Shown: positions 11,761 to 24,700 of the stretch, in pieces | How the letters are laid out: each line of letters opens with the position of its first letter | Numbering within the stretch: the first letter of the stretch is position 1 | Assembly (NCBI GenBank): GCA_037903355.1 | Contig: JBAJFE010000038.1 | Span: 1-64,000 of the forward strand | Source: Trichuris trichiura | Lineage: Eukaryota > Nematoda > Enoplea > Trichinellida > Trichuridae | Length of the DNA: 64,000 nt | Direction: 5' to 3' | Notes under the pieces: generated by a model | What the model was told of the DNA's origin: nothing | Database searches by the model: none | Seen by the model: only the letters and a program-made list of their open reading frames with translations | Program-made: the position numbers and the translations under genes

Positions 11761-12549
11761 TCAAACAGAAAGGAAAAGTAATAGAGCCAAAGAGGTCTGT
11801 TAGTTTGCATCGAAGAAGCTACTCGGATGGAATGTAAACAGGAAAATCAGGTCAAATCGTACATTGACCGGGCTAAAGTAAGCGTTTTGCCTTATCTTTG
11901 TTACATCAGAGGTCAGATAACGGCCGTTAGTAGCTGCTGCTGATTTGCATAATGTTAGGTCGTCTTGAAACTGTGATTAATAATATCATATGGACAGTGG
12001 TATATCATTGGTATGATCATCATTGTCATAGTCCTTCTACATTGGTAAGTATATAAGTTAATTAGTTCTGTCATGGTGAATTAGAGTTGACAAACAGACG
12101 TTTTAGAGAAAGTGAACGGAAATTGCTGATGGCAAAGGAAGCGATGAGTAAAAAGCTGATAAAATCTAGCATGAATTCAAGGTGTTAGAATTTACCACAA
12201 TGGACACAAAGAAATGAATCAGTTGACGATGATTTGGTAAGTACCATTTGAAAAAGACCGATCGTCAGCTGAGACAAGTTTGGCATTTCTACTGCTCACA
12301 TATATTGGGTGTGATAAAGGCATAGTTTGCGGTAAGCTGTCTTTTACGTTGTTACAAAAAAATTGCTTTTGTTGCACGGATAGATAATCAATTATTTTTA
12401 GGCTAAAACAACATTGCAGTTGTTGTAGTGTATTTCACTGTGATACTATTGCATTCTATGTTTTGCATGCTGAATTGCATAATGAAATAAAGAATTTTTG
12501 GGAGGGTCTTCGGGTGAAATGCCAAAGTAAAACTGACCCAAAGCAGTGT

Positions 12550-12680
12550 GCATTGTTCTCGATGTCTTGGCAAAGTTTTGTCCCGTTTTGAACTAATAAC
12601 CGCCCATCCATACGTTGATAGGGCATCCAGTTTCAGCCGAAAGTCAGAACCTATAAGAAGAACTACACGACATTCTGTTC
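12550..12680. repeat. Degenerate foldback-element arm
   Basis: AACTAATAACCGCCCATCCA and ACGTTGATAGGGCATCC match the outer right arm of the 7.4-7.8 kb foldback element with about 20 percent divergence. No opposite arm is visible nearby. Confidence 0.4.
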
Positions 12681-14019
12681 CATTGGTAAGAATTGATGTT
12701 TGCATGCCGGGTATGTTAATAACATTGAAGTCTCACACATGGATTAATTGCATGACAGTGATCTCGTATTTCTATTTGTGTGACATCCTCATGTATTACA
12801 CCATGGCATGATATAGGTTTAAATGTGTCGCGTTGTGCTTGTCTAACATGCACATACATTTCATTGCAACCTAGATTCTTTGCACTGCTCTGCTGCCTTT
12901 GCATGAAAGGTATAACTTGGGCATGTATATAATTTTAAATGTATGGGATAGTATTGTTCTCACGTTTGACCGTTGGATTCTGGTTATGGGCTTGTAGGTT
13001 TTCATTAGAGGAGGTACGGTGTAGATGTTGCGAAGTTTACAATGGTTAAAATTATCTGCAATGGTTAACAAATGGTGTTATATGTTCACAAAGACTCAAT
13101 CCACAAATCGTTTGTCACGGACGCGATTACAAAGAAAGCAAAGTCGGAAAATGACTGCTCATTTGGCACAATCAGAGCAAAGGTGATGACAAAAAATATG
13201 TGAACTGTATGCAAACTCGGTTGGCCAATTGTGAGCAGCAGAGATTATTTTGAGAAAGGATAAAAAGTTAAAAAACAATTCAATGGGAATTGAAGAGCTC
13301 AAGCAAGATTACGCAATGCTAGCGGAAGAAAGCAGCAGCGACAAGCGTAAGAATGGAAGGACTACTGTCACAAAGACAACAAGAAAGCATCAAGATCAAC
13401 GACAAGCGCGACAGGACAACATGCGACGGACTTGAAATGTACAGAGCAGTTGAAAAGAAAAGAAAGTTTAAAACCACAAGACATCCACACCAATTTTGGC
13501 ACCTTCTGTCATCCTCACACTGACCAATGGACCTTCATGAAACATATTTTGCTCTGAAATGGGGATACTATACCGTACCTTCTCTGATGGAAATGGACCG
13601 CATGTTGCCTATTCTTAAAAGGTACAACACCTGAGATTAGGAGTTGTACCACTTGCTTGTAACCCGTGGAGCCATACCGTTCCTCTGGTACCTATATACC
13701 TGCACGCGAAGTATGAATGTCGCTCCCATGGGTCTAAAATATCTAATGGAGTCCTATAACGTACAGGGGTCTAGCAGTGGGCATGATTCCTAGATGTATG
13801 ATTGGAATTGATGCCTTCATGTAGAGGGTACATCTCCTACGAGCGTAAATGTTCTTGCATGAAAGGACCGTGCTGACAGTATGATAATCCAGCGAGAAAA
13901 TTGTCATCGCTAACATAGTCATTGCATGAAAAGGAGTCACTGTGCAAGTCCATAAAATCATCTCATGAGGATGTCACACAAATAGTAGCATCCAACACAT
14001 TGCATGCTGGAGATCACTG

Positions 14020-14545
14020 AAAAGTGCATGTCGAAGTCATTGCATCAGGGGGTACTCTCGAACCGCTTGACAAAGTCATCGCATGCGAGAGTACCCCTGT
14101 AGATCATGTCAAAATCATCGCATGCGGAGGGTAATCTCAAAATTGCATGTGAGAACCACAGCATGAGGGGATATCCTCAAAATTGCATGTCAAAATCATC
14201 GCACGGGGAGGATACCCTCAAAATTGCATGTCAAAATCACCGCATGCGGAGGGTACCCTCAAAATTGCATGTCAAAATCTTCGCATGGGGAGGGTACCCT
14301 CAAAATTGCATGTCAAAATCATCGCACAGGGAGGGTACCCTCAAAATTGCATGTCAAAATCACCGCATGCGGAGGGTACCCTCAAAATTGCATGTCAAAA
14401 TCATCGCATGGGGGAAATACTCTAATCTGCATGTCAAAATCACTGCATGAGGGGAGTACCCCCAAAAATTGCATGTCAAAATCAGTGCATGAGGGGGTAC
14501 TCCCAAAATTTGCATGTCAGAATGATCGCATGGGGGGGTATGACT
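14020..14545. repeat. 41-bp tandem satellite, about 12 units
   Basis: Units such as those starting at 14186, 14227, 14268, 14309 and 14350 repeat every 41 bases. Each contains AAAATTGCATGTCAAAATCA, then GCATGCGGAGG and the palindrome GAGGGTACCCTC. Edge units are more diverged than the centre. Because 41 is not a multiple of 3, all three plus frames stay open and give spurious frames of 80-135 residues. Units abut without unique spacers, so this is not a CRISPR array. Confidence 0.9.
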
Positions 14546-14829
14546 CATCCATCCATCTCAGAAATAACCGCATGAGAGGTTGTCACTCGCAATGTCACTC
14601 GAAACGTGGTAATGGGGAAGGAACCACGTGATCAAAAAAATCACACCAGGGGGAAGAAGGTTGCTCAAAAAAACCACTAAGTAAACAAAGACTTAAAAAA
14701 CGCGCCGGATGCCGGCATAATACACTCGAATACAGGAGCGGATTCCCGATCCGTGCTAATACCAGGAATCGGATCCACCAATCGGACCGAAAGAACCTGG
14801 CCGAAGACAACCCCCCTCCCAGAAAATGA

Positions 14830-14960
14830 ACCAGGAGAGAGAGAGAGAGACTGAGAATGAAAGACTGAATGAAAAGAACTGAACATGATGAGAGAAACAG
14901 CTCATCAGCTCAGAGGAGAGAAGATATGAAAGGAGACAAAATGAGAGAATGATGATCACG
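14830..14960. repeat. Purine-rich GA tract
   Basis: A GAGAGA run at 14837-14849 sits in about 130 bases that are overwhelmingly purine on the plus strand. Simple-sequence DNA with no gene. Confidence 0.6.
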
Positions 14961-15550
14961 AGACGCGATCAGCTGAGAGCGCGATCCATAAGATGATTCC
15001 AGACCATGTCTTCGAACAGGAGACGATGCTGAAGAGCGAAGTATGACAAAAAATTCGCGATGTGAAAAAATCACATCATAAAACAGAGAGATTCATACCC
15101 AACACCAGGATATGATCTGCTCCGTCAGAGAAGATGAAGGAATGAAATGAGTTGCTGAGAAAAATCTCAGCGATGATATGTGCTGAAGTTGAAGACCAGT
15201 CCATTTCTTGTCCACAGAAGTGTCTTCGTCTTTGAAATGCCTTTACGAAACAGACGGACATCGGTCGACTCTAAAAAATTTATTGCCACTTGACGTCAGC
15301 AGAAGACAGACAATACCAAACGAGCGAGTCTTCTCTGCCACAGGTATGACAATATTTGGTCGTTTGACATTTTGACGGATTGATCAGACGGACAAATAGC
15401 GACGCAAAATATCGTGTTTCTTCAGCTGTTTTCTTTTTTCGACCTAAAATAATGCAAAAATCAACATAAGCAAAAAACGACAAATTTCTTACTTTAAAAA
15501 ATAGTTTCGAGCGTCTTTTCAAAAAATAGTGAACTGTCAAGCGTCTTTGA

Positions 15551-15825
15551 CTCGTCCTCCGTTTTGAAATTGTTGTCCAGTTTTGACCGGTCGTCCTTTC
15601 CTTTTTTTCGTCCTCGTTTTTGGTCAATTAGACGATTGGCTGTCCGGAAAATTTTTTCTGCTCGATCCTCTTCACGAATTTTGAATGGCCCTCTCGGTTT
15701 GAAATTGTCGTCCCGTTTTGAGCTGTCGTCCTTTCCTTTTTTCGTCTTTTTTGGTCGAGTTTACGATCCGCTGTTTGGACAATTTTCTCTGCTCGATCCT
15801 TTTCACGAATTTCGAATGGTCATTT
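15551..15825. repeat. Tandem duplication of about 136 bp
   Basis: Two consecutive copies carry TTTGAAATTGTTGTCCAGTT then CTTTCCTTTTTTCGTC and TCTGCTCGATCCTCTTCACG, with about 15 percent divergence. The apparent frames across both copies lack any known motif. Confidence 0.7.
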
Positions 15826-16846
15826 CCTTTTAATTAGCCGTCAGCGAGATTCTAAAAGTTGAAAAAATGAAAGGTGTTTAAGACTAAAAGACTCACCATC
15901 TTTCATTCCAACATTGAACTGGTTTGTCCATCATCTTTTGAAGAATTCTTCATTTCTGTCGATCATTTCCATGTGGCACCGTCATTCCGTCGTCCTGTCC
16001 AGCGATTCGTCTTTTCCAAATGGATACTCCAACCGGCAGCATTTACCACTGGAATGAACGAGCAGCGATCAGCAGTAGTCGCATAGGAGCAACTGCTCTG
16101 CAAGTCGGAACGAGCGAACACTGATTTTGAGCGTCTGAGTGTCGGCCACAATACTTTAGTGGTATGCAAATCACTGATTGACCTGATAAAAGGTCGTTTC
16201 AATAACCCACTTACTATTGACACATTGCTTCTAAGTATAGAATTTCATCGTTTCAGTGTATAAGAGATTAAGGTACATCTTACAAATGCAAACATTAGCA
16301 CTGACTACTATACGATTAAAGCAAACAAATGCTCAAACAATTTGTTCCCTCCGGCTGATATAATGAACTGATAATCTATTTCGTTGACCTGAAATAACGG
16401 TTTCTATTTGCTCAATTGGAATGATGTTTACTCTGATTGTATAAACATTGGCAGCTAAGAACTTTTTGAAATATGATTATTCCTTTAAAAAGATATGATT
16501 TTGACGAATTCTTAAATGCTTAGTCTCATAACGTTCACTTAAAAGTCGTGTAATTTCTTCAGTAAGCGATAGGAAAAGTAAAAGAAGAATAAGTTTATCG
16601 GTAAAAACAAAAAATAGTACTCTTTTCCGTCAATTAGAATCTACAGTACTTCAAAATTACTCTAACAAAGTGTAGAAAAGAGTGATGAACAGAGACTGAC
16701 TACAATGCATAGCAAGTGATAAAAGAATTGAAAGAGGCTTTGTTCTTAAAACAAATTTGCTTTTCGATGTTCCGCCTTTAATGGGGAACTAAATTATTCG
16801 TTTTCATGTTGGGTATACGTTACTTATTATCCTTAGGAATGTGAAT

Positions 16847-17151
16847 GACAAAGTTGCAGCAGATTTTGTGAACGGTCGGTTTCATGGGCAACTATTAATC
16901 GTCATTGAAAAAGAAAAACAAATTTCTTCCGGGCAAACTATATTACACATGAAACACTTCGAAATAAAACGGTTTTTCGGTAAACTTCATACAATCGATT
17001 ATTCACAGCAAATAACTACGAGCATTACTCCATTATTGCACTATACAAAAAGATACGACGTATTGTTTTCTCATCTTTTGTTACCAAGTAGAGCTTTCAG
17101 GGCGAATTGTAGCTCGTCATTAACGCTGATTCAAAGGGCCTTCGACAGGGT
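16847..17151 (+). CDS. Possible isolated exon, unrecognised
   Basis: An open frame of about 100 codons follows an acceptor-like TTATTATCCTTAG and ends at a donor-like GACAGG|GTGCG. It has no ATG near its start and encodes a mixed hydrophobic/basic sequence (for example IEKEKQISSGQTILHMKHFE). A second short open block at about 17217-17285 lies between an acceptor-like TATAG and a donor-like AAAAGGTTAG. Their phases do not join convincingly and I do not recognise the protein. It could be two exons of an unknown gene, a decayed retroelement or chance. Confidence 0.2.
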
Positions 17152-17439
17152 GCGATAAACCCTAAATCTCAACTTATAGAAGAATATTAGGAACAATAAT
17201 TACATGTCTGAATATAGGTTCTGCTTTTACGAAAACGTTATATTCACAGCTATCCATTGTCGGCGGGAATTATCATCCGCAAAAGGTTAGTATCTTGTTA
17301 GCAACAAAACTGGTGAAAGCTTGTTAAAATGTTAATTGTTTTCATGTTTTTTGATTTGACCATCGTTTAAACTCTATTTCAGCCGGTTGAAGTTTGTTTG
17401 TAATGTGGTTTGCTCAATGTTGGTATAGATTGTCATCGA

Positions 17440-17770
17440 TCTTCTTTTCTTCCTTCTTTTCATTGCTTTTTACATTTCTTCTTTTCTCGTGATATTTTCT
17501 CTTTTCTTTCTTAATTTTTGTTCGTTCTTCCTCTTTCTTTTCATTTGCTTTTTCCATTCTTTTTCCTTATTTCATTCTTCTATGTCGTTATCGTTTACTG
17601 TACGCATCGTTTCATTTCTTCTTTTCCTGTTTCTCCATTTCTTCCTGATTTGTTCATGGTACCATTTATGCTTCTTCCTCCATCGCTTTGTTCTTTCCTA
17701 CTTACCAGCATGGATTGTATTCATTTGTGTTTCCTTCGTTATCGTTTTCTTCTTTTTTCTTTTCACATCA
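17440..17770 (+). repeat. Pyrimidine-rich (TTC/TTTC) tract
   Basis: About 330 bases dominated by T and C on the plus strand (TTCTTTTCTTCCTTCTTTTC and similar). The 108-120 residue Phe/Leu/Ser frames over it are low-complexity translations, not genes. Confidence 0.65.
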
Positions 17771-18403
17771 GTTTTGCTATATCCTTTAAATATGGAGCAA
17801 AGAGCACAGTTGTTCGCTACAACTGTTCGCTCGTATATTGCTAACTTTTAAACCCCGTGAACTTCAACCAGTATGAAAAGAGCTCAAACGATGAGCAGTT
17901 TTGAAATCGGAAAACAATTGACAATGCCAACATTTCTGAAAACGTTTCTTTTAAACCTAGAACCGGAACAAAACCATCATTTTATTCTATTATTAATCCA
18001 CTTCATTCCGTTCACATCAGTTACTTTTCACGTTTAACTGCAAATCTTTTACATTATCGCATTTCAAATCTATTACATAAATGTTTTGCATTTCCTTATT
18101 CTCGTCTAAGGCAACAAAAAGTACGATGAATCGTTCCAATCAATCAGTGAATTCAGCGCATTTTTCCTTACCATCGTCATCGCACAATTCTGGCTTTTCT
18201 TTGTCCTCACCTGCATTCGGTTTCGTTCTTTTCTCTGCTTCAAACTGGCCACTGGCGTCAATGTCAATTTCGGCAGCTTCATGAAACCAACATGATAACA
18301 GAAGACATTAAAAGGTACGTAATGCTAACACGGAAAAAATCCCGTTGGTTAATAATCAACAAATTTATTCTCAATTAAGTAAGTGAAGTTTACTTCTCTA
18401 CCA

Positions 18404-18482
18404 CTGAAGACGGGTCAGGCTTGGACCCGAAAGCTACGGGAATAAATTTATTAATTATTAACTAGCGGAACGTTTTCCGTAT
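18404..18482 (+). repeat. Hammerhead-like two-hairpin repeat, copy H (best preserved)
   Basis: CTGAAGA, C, GGGTC-loop-GACCC, GAAAGCTACGG, an AT-rich spacer, then CGGAACGTTTTCCGTA. Both boxes (CTGANGA and GAAA) are intact. The stem is six perfect pairs if the flanking C and G are included, and CTACGG pairs with CCGTA at the far end. This is the cleanest copy with a complete second hairpin. Confidence 0.6.
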
Positions 18483-20705
18483 TAACATTACGCACTCAAG
18501 ATACGTCGTCCCATACCAAGATCTTACCTTTTAAAAACGTTAAAAGGTTGTATAGTGCGTTTCGTCTCGTCAGTGCTGTCCGCATCCTGTTTATCCATGG
18601 ACACAATTAATCCTCCGTCTTCTTCAGCAGCTCGACTTTCTTCCGTTTCCACTTTTCTGAATGCATATGCCAGTTAGGAGGAACAGCATTCCATTCACAT
18701 TAAAAACAACCGGCTGGTAGTAATAGCGGAGCACAACTTCATTTCTGCGCAAACTTCTTTGAAAACGTTCTTCTTAACTACAACTATCACTTGGTCGCGC
18801 TTTATGAGCTTTACGTCTTAAGGACGATGCTTCCTCTTGGTAAACTTCTAATTTATCCTATACTCCATACATTTGTCTCTTTAGAAAAAGGACAAATACC
18901 ATGCAGCGATAGGACAATATGCAAATGGCAATTGTGAAAATTAATTAAAAATATTCATATTAATTAAGGAACAGGTAGGATCTTCTTTCTCATCGGAAAT
19001 TTGCAAGCTCTTCAGGCGTCTCTTTTGGAACAATACTATCTGTATCCTATGGGAGATGTTTCACTTTGTTTTTTAGTTAATCGGTCTGGCTTCGGCAAAC
19101 TTACTGATGGATGACCTCCACTTGTCTGTTTAGTGCGAGATGCCCTACCTTACCTCCCAGTTTACCTTTGCCATTTCTTGCTGATCATTGCTAGCAAGCT
19201 GAGTGGCTTGCCGTTTACACCTATGTAGTACGGTTTTGCACAGTAGTTACTGTAAACTGATCCGAGTTGCATTCAAATCCAACATTCAGCTGTATGATAA
19301 CTTCAACTGCTTCATTACAAAAATAAATTTATGGAAACTGCAGTTGTAAAATGAAAATCTAGTTTCTTTCCGAAGTGCAAAAAGCAGAAAAACACGGTCA
19401 ATACTGAGCCTGCACATAGCTTTGTTAAGCATGTCAGCCAACTGGAATTGTTATCAAAAGAAGTTCATGATAAATTTCGTGATTTCTCTTCTTTTGAACA
19501 CCAGTTTGCATTGTTCTTAACTCCGTTCATCCGTGATGTTACTAAGCCAGACGAAAGCCTATAAATGGAACTGTTAGAAACAGAATTGGATTCTAAACTC
19601 AAAGCAAAGTTTCTTAAATTGAGTCTATCCGGTTTCCTTTCATACCTTCCTGGATAGTTCAAAAGCATCAGAAAGTTTGTCTCAAGGATTTTGACTGCGA
19701 TTGGTCCCATATATTTCTTTATGAGATGAACGGAATAATTTCAGGGAACAAGGATGACCTATTAAAATTCAGCGTTTCTGATCAAAATCAGAAAAGTATC
19801 CACATTTCCAGTAGATACAGCGAAAATAATTTATAAAAAAGATGTTATGCTTCATCAAAGCATTACAAACGATAGAATAATATAAACAAAGGTTCACTTT
19901 GATATAATGGAATTTTTGTACAATGCATTTGTTGGTGTTGCCCGTAAGTCCATGTACCCATCTGAAAATTCGTATTTTCTTCTTTTGAAAAACTATTTAA
20001 TTGCTTTGCATTCATGAATGTCACTAAGCGCTAAAGCGCCAGTATGCACATTCTATGCCTCTAAGTTTAAGTTAGTAGAATATTTTGTAATAGTTCTTGT
20101 TGCCGGTATGGCTCTCATGTGAACACAAATGTAACCCGTACAAGTTTTGAGGGCCTCAGCTTGACATGACTGGTTTAGATCACCACATAGTGGCAACGAT
20201 GTTCAGGCAATGCATAGTAAATCTTGAAATCCATGTTAATAAAATGCTAACGTTTGATAAAAGCGGGCTGCTTCCGTAAAAGAGAATTAAGAATTACGCA
20301 CTCTTTATACCCCCTCAGATCTACTTTAACATAGGTGTCTCCCGCTCTACGAACTTTCACTTTTACGAAAAAGGCGAAATGTCGTGTAGCAAACAAAAGG
20401 AGCAATGCTACTAAACGCCATACTGCGCAACTGTCACTTGACAATTGCGGGACATCGTGCGCAGTAGCGTTGTTACAGGAATTATGCCTCTCTGCTTAGC
20501 GATTAAGTGGTCTGAAAACAATGAAGGCAGCTGACAGACGAGACTGCAATCGTTTGAAAACATAAAACAAAGCTGCAGTTTACCCCTAGTGCTTCATGTT
20601 CTTCAATGTTGTAATTAAACATCACTTCAACCAGTGAATTACTACGCAAAAAAACTTACTTTCCGAAGCGTTTAATAAAACCGGAACGAAATGACATAGA
20701 AGGTA

Positions 20706-21577
20706 TTAGCTCTCACGAAGGTCCACTCTCTCACGACTGATGACAACTGGTTCCAATAAGCTACTTATCTCATCTATTTTCATGACGGCAGCACGTTCTG
20801 TTACGTTGAGATCACGAAAGCTTTTTTCCTTTAAAGTATATTCTCTGAGACCATAATTGCTGGCAAAGCGCCAGTGCAGTCTACATTCCAGAACGCGTAC
20901 AACAACCTTGTCTATCCGCAAGTACAAGCGCAATAATACGAAGAAGCCACTGGGCATAGATCGACACTTCAAGTCCATCATGGAACAACCGTGATCTGAT
21001 AGTTCGTCTTCGTAAAGCGGAAAGCTCTGATAAAACTCAATGGGCTCCCGAATCCGCAAAGAATTGTAATCAATTCCTTCGGTTGATGCTGACGTCTGCA
21101 ATAACAACTCTCTTTTATTTGTTATACGATTTAAATCTAGGCCAAGTATACCACAAGGTTGCGATAGGTGCCTTTGTACGAGCTTGAAAAAGTCCAATCG
21201 TAATTGGCTGTAGCAGTTTTACCGTGCAAACACTGACTGCGCGCTTTTGTCCACACTTCCGTCGCAGCAACATAATATCCACTAATTGCCGTTGAGGGCA
21301 CCTCCCGCAAAGCGTCCAACGGATTGAACTCAATGCGCGCTCCTGAGTGATGCTCTATTTGGAGACTGTTTTTAAAAAAGATCATCTCTGGCAAGACTGC
21401 AATCTTCAGCTGCTCTTCATAATGACAATAAACGCAAACGGGTTGGTTCTTCCCGCAGAAGCAGGTTGAAGGTAAAATCGCTTTGTGTCGAATTGCTGTA
21501 AACCGCCAACCTTGTCTTTCAAAGGTTTCTACTTCTGGCAACAACCGATTTTCCGTTGAACCACTTGGGGTCTCCAT
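20706..21577 (-). CDS. TIPRL: TIP41-like protein (TIPRL), with a frame break
   Basis: TIP41/TIPRL binds type-2A phosphatase catalytic subunits and modulates TOR/PP2A signalling. From the ATG at 21577 (minus) the frame contains the family landmarks LPEMIFFKNSLQIEH, IEFNPLDALREV and YDWTFSSSYKGT. A second frame ending at 20706 continues with FPLYEDELSDHG, MPSGFFVLLRLYLRID and YGLREYT, matching the TIPRL C-terminal half in order. The two frames do not join through any normal GT-AG intron: near 21137-21170 the first frame reaches a TAG just after KGTY. A frameshift, a sequencing error or a roughly 20-base insertion explains this. The gene lies 167 bases downstream of BAG6 on the same strand. Family call is firm; functionality is uncertain. 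Confidence 0.85.
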
Positions 21578-21744
21578 CCGTGCAATGAAAAATCTAGATG
21601 ATCTACATGAAAGTGCAATGCTTGGAGATAAGGTAATGAAAACGACCCATGGTCAGCTGGTCTCGCCAGCACCGGCGGATTTTTGTCAGACTACCAAGGT
21701 AAACTTTTACTCGGGTCCAAAAAAAGGAAAAGTTTCATGAGCAC

Positions 21745-24700
21745 TTACGGCTTGAAATACTTTTCAGAGAAAGGAAAGCGCAAACGGTCAAAATCTTGGT
21801 CGAAACGAAGACGACGTTGAATACGTTCTCGCAAGAACTGACAGAAAACATCATTCAACACCTCGCTGGCAACTGCCTCGTCTATTGTATCGCCCTGGGC
21901 GCTGGACACTACTCCCTCGTACATCTCCGAAATACCCCGATGCAACGCCTCCCTGAGAAGATCGCCTGCGTTATTCGCAAGATGAGGTCGATTTTCTTCC
22001 ATCACCTGAACAATGACAATTAAATAGCAATAAATGGACCGGAAGCAAAAGCCACCTCTACCCTACGGCGTTTCGCCGGCATGCCACTGATGTATGTTTC
22101 AGTAAAAGGCGGTTGAGGTGGCATTCCTTGCTGACGCAGTATATCTTCTTCCACAACGGACATCAGAGACTGAAAATTAAAAAATGACTAAAACATAAGA
22201 CAACACGAAAATTAAGTAACCGGAGGCAGTTCGTCGTGTAGATGGAACATCATTGCTCCAGGGTCATTTTCTGCTCTGTCAATGATCGGCGGCACGGTTG
22301 AGTTTACATTCCTTTTATGAACCTGACTGGATTGGGCTTGCTATATAAAGATTTGAAGTAAGGGTACTGCTTAAAATTAAATAGCGCACTTACATTGGGC
22401 AGATTAGACTGTGATAGCGCTGAGTCTGGTTCACCGCCCGCAGCCGAAACCGCGTCATTATCGTTACCATGATCACTGCTGATGGCGTCATTTTCGGGTG
22501 GACAAAAATACATAGCCAGAAATCCTCTAGCGAACTCTCGAAACCTATTTACAATTCTGTCGACGGGATCGCGACAGTACATTTGAAAAAAGCTATCCTA
22601 CAATTGAGGAAACAGGATTGCATAAAAATTCAACTCATGTAGACTGCCTTACTATTCTATCAAACATATGTCTAGGTGGCACAGGATTATAACTGTCGTC
22701 ATTGGATCCGGCCGCCATTATAAGCTTGAACACCTCATATACTGCAGTCAAGAGCATCTCATATAAGCCTCTTCCGAAACCGTCATTACCTGAAAATAAA
22801 TTATTACAACTTAAAAACTGTACCTTTTGTAAAGGAAGCATAAACTTTCACGAAGAAAGTGGTAGCCTGTCTGCTTAAAGGGATACCGACTGTAAATTTG
22901 AAGAGAGAGAAATTTGAAGCTTCTCAAGCCATCAAGTGCAAGAGCTTTCGGGTTTTTCTCCTCTTTTCAATATCTCATTAAACGAATGGACTATCACGTT
23001 CCTTGTAGGTCATCACAGCTGCAGTCAACAAGAAAAATTTACGTACTACGATGGGACAGACAAAATTTTAGGATTTTTTCCGTCTGGACCAACTCTTGCC
23101 TGTCCAGAAGCATCAGTCCGCTTGAACCTTCGCACGCACTTCTGCAAAGCTATAAAAAAAAGATGGTTAGGAAATGAAGACTTTGATGCAAGCCGATGAC
23201 GTACAATGCTTTGTCTAATGCATCCCAAATCGGAACGCAACATTCCGGCAGCATCGAGAATCTGCGTGTCCGTCGGATTTTCCACGCCGTTGAAAACGTT
23301 GTCAACAAGATATCGACGGATACTTTCACGTCTACGATCCAAAGCGCGGTAATTTCTTGCGGCCAATTCCTCTAAGCCATTGCGGCCCAAAGCGTATAAA
23401 ATGGTGCTGAAAATGCCCTGCGCATGTGTTTCACCTGAAGGGTAATAACATTTCAATACAGTTCTTTCAATCATAAATTAGTTTACCTTCTGCTCCGAAA
23501 AAGCTCATGAAGACCACGCATCGCAACAAGTTTGCCAGGTATTCGCTACGGGTTATTGGAGACGGTGGAGCACGAGTCGCTGTCGCGGCTTGCTGACTCG
23601 CTGAATTCAATCGACCAAGATCCGTAGCAGCAGACTGTACTGCTGGAGTTGGAACACGACTATTAGCACTGCTATCTCCTTCTGGGATTTCTTGTACGGT
23701 AGCGTTGATTGAAACGGAATAAAACGTTGGTTCGGCTCGTATAAAGGCTCTCATAGGTCCCGCTATAAAAAAAATTCGCTTGAACAAATGTTCGTTTAAT
23801 AAAATTTAAAAGTACTGGGCGGATCCATCGGACGAGTCTGCATGTTGTAAAGCATGCTATCAATAATCACGCGAAATATGTGGTCCAGTGAAGCTTCCAA
23901 ACCGTCTGATGCAGTTGCTTCGCCGGATTCGGTTCTTCCACGTCTGCCTAGCCGAAAGTTGCTCATTCGTCGTGAACTCTGCCCGTACGGCGGAGTTAAC
24001 GAACAATGTGGGGAAGAGCAATCCAAAAATGGTTCGCTACCATGACGTGGTCTACCGAAGTCGAAGAAATCTGCTTGATGCCCTTGGCTTTCTCTACCAA
24101 TCCGACCAGTGTTCAAAACATTGTTGGAAACATCCGTTGAAAGTGCAGTGAAGGCACCCATAGGTCGACGGCCAACGCGCGGATCGCCAACAGGTACACG
24201 AGCAATAGCTGGAGCAAGCAAATTAAAATGACGGCTGATATGTTCTGCTCCGCTGCGGCGACGCCTTTGCGTTTCGTTTGTTCTAGCGTCGCCGCTTGTT
24301 CCTGTTAAAACAGCGCCTTCTTCAGAGCTACTTGGGTCTGAAAAAAGTTTTCAGGTATTTAATACAAACCACTAAAAACAACGAATGAAGCTTACTGCGA
24401 CGCCCAACAATGGCAGACATTATACTCTCTAAGAAATTGTGTATAGCTCTTGGACGTATGGTGGTAGGACGAGCACCACTGGGAAGATTCGTCGAACTGG
24501 CACCTAAGATTGTTCCAAGTGAAAAAGTAAAGAAAGCCAATCGATCCAAGAAGAAAAATTACCAGCTGATTGACGCGGTTCGTTTGAACCACCTTCGTCG
24601 TCTCCTGCATGTCCATCATTGACAGATCTAATGCCCACAACGGATGCAGCACCAGAAACTTGCTCTCCAGTTTGAGCGCCTACTCGACTGCCTTCTGCTT

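Noticed and set aside
14020..14545. CRISPR array
   Set aside because: Units are contiguous with no unique spacers and the DNA is eukaryotic.
14106..14631. Overlapping frames of 80-135 codons on the plus strand
   Set aside because: They are translations of the 41-bp satellite; all three frames are open because the unit length is not a multiple of three.
17489..17851. 108-120 codon Phe/Leu/Ser frames
   Set aside because: Low-complexity translation of a pyrimidine-rich tract; no ATG-to-splice context.
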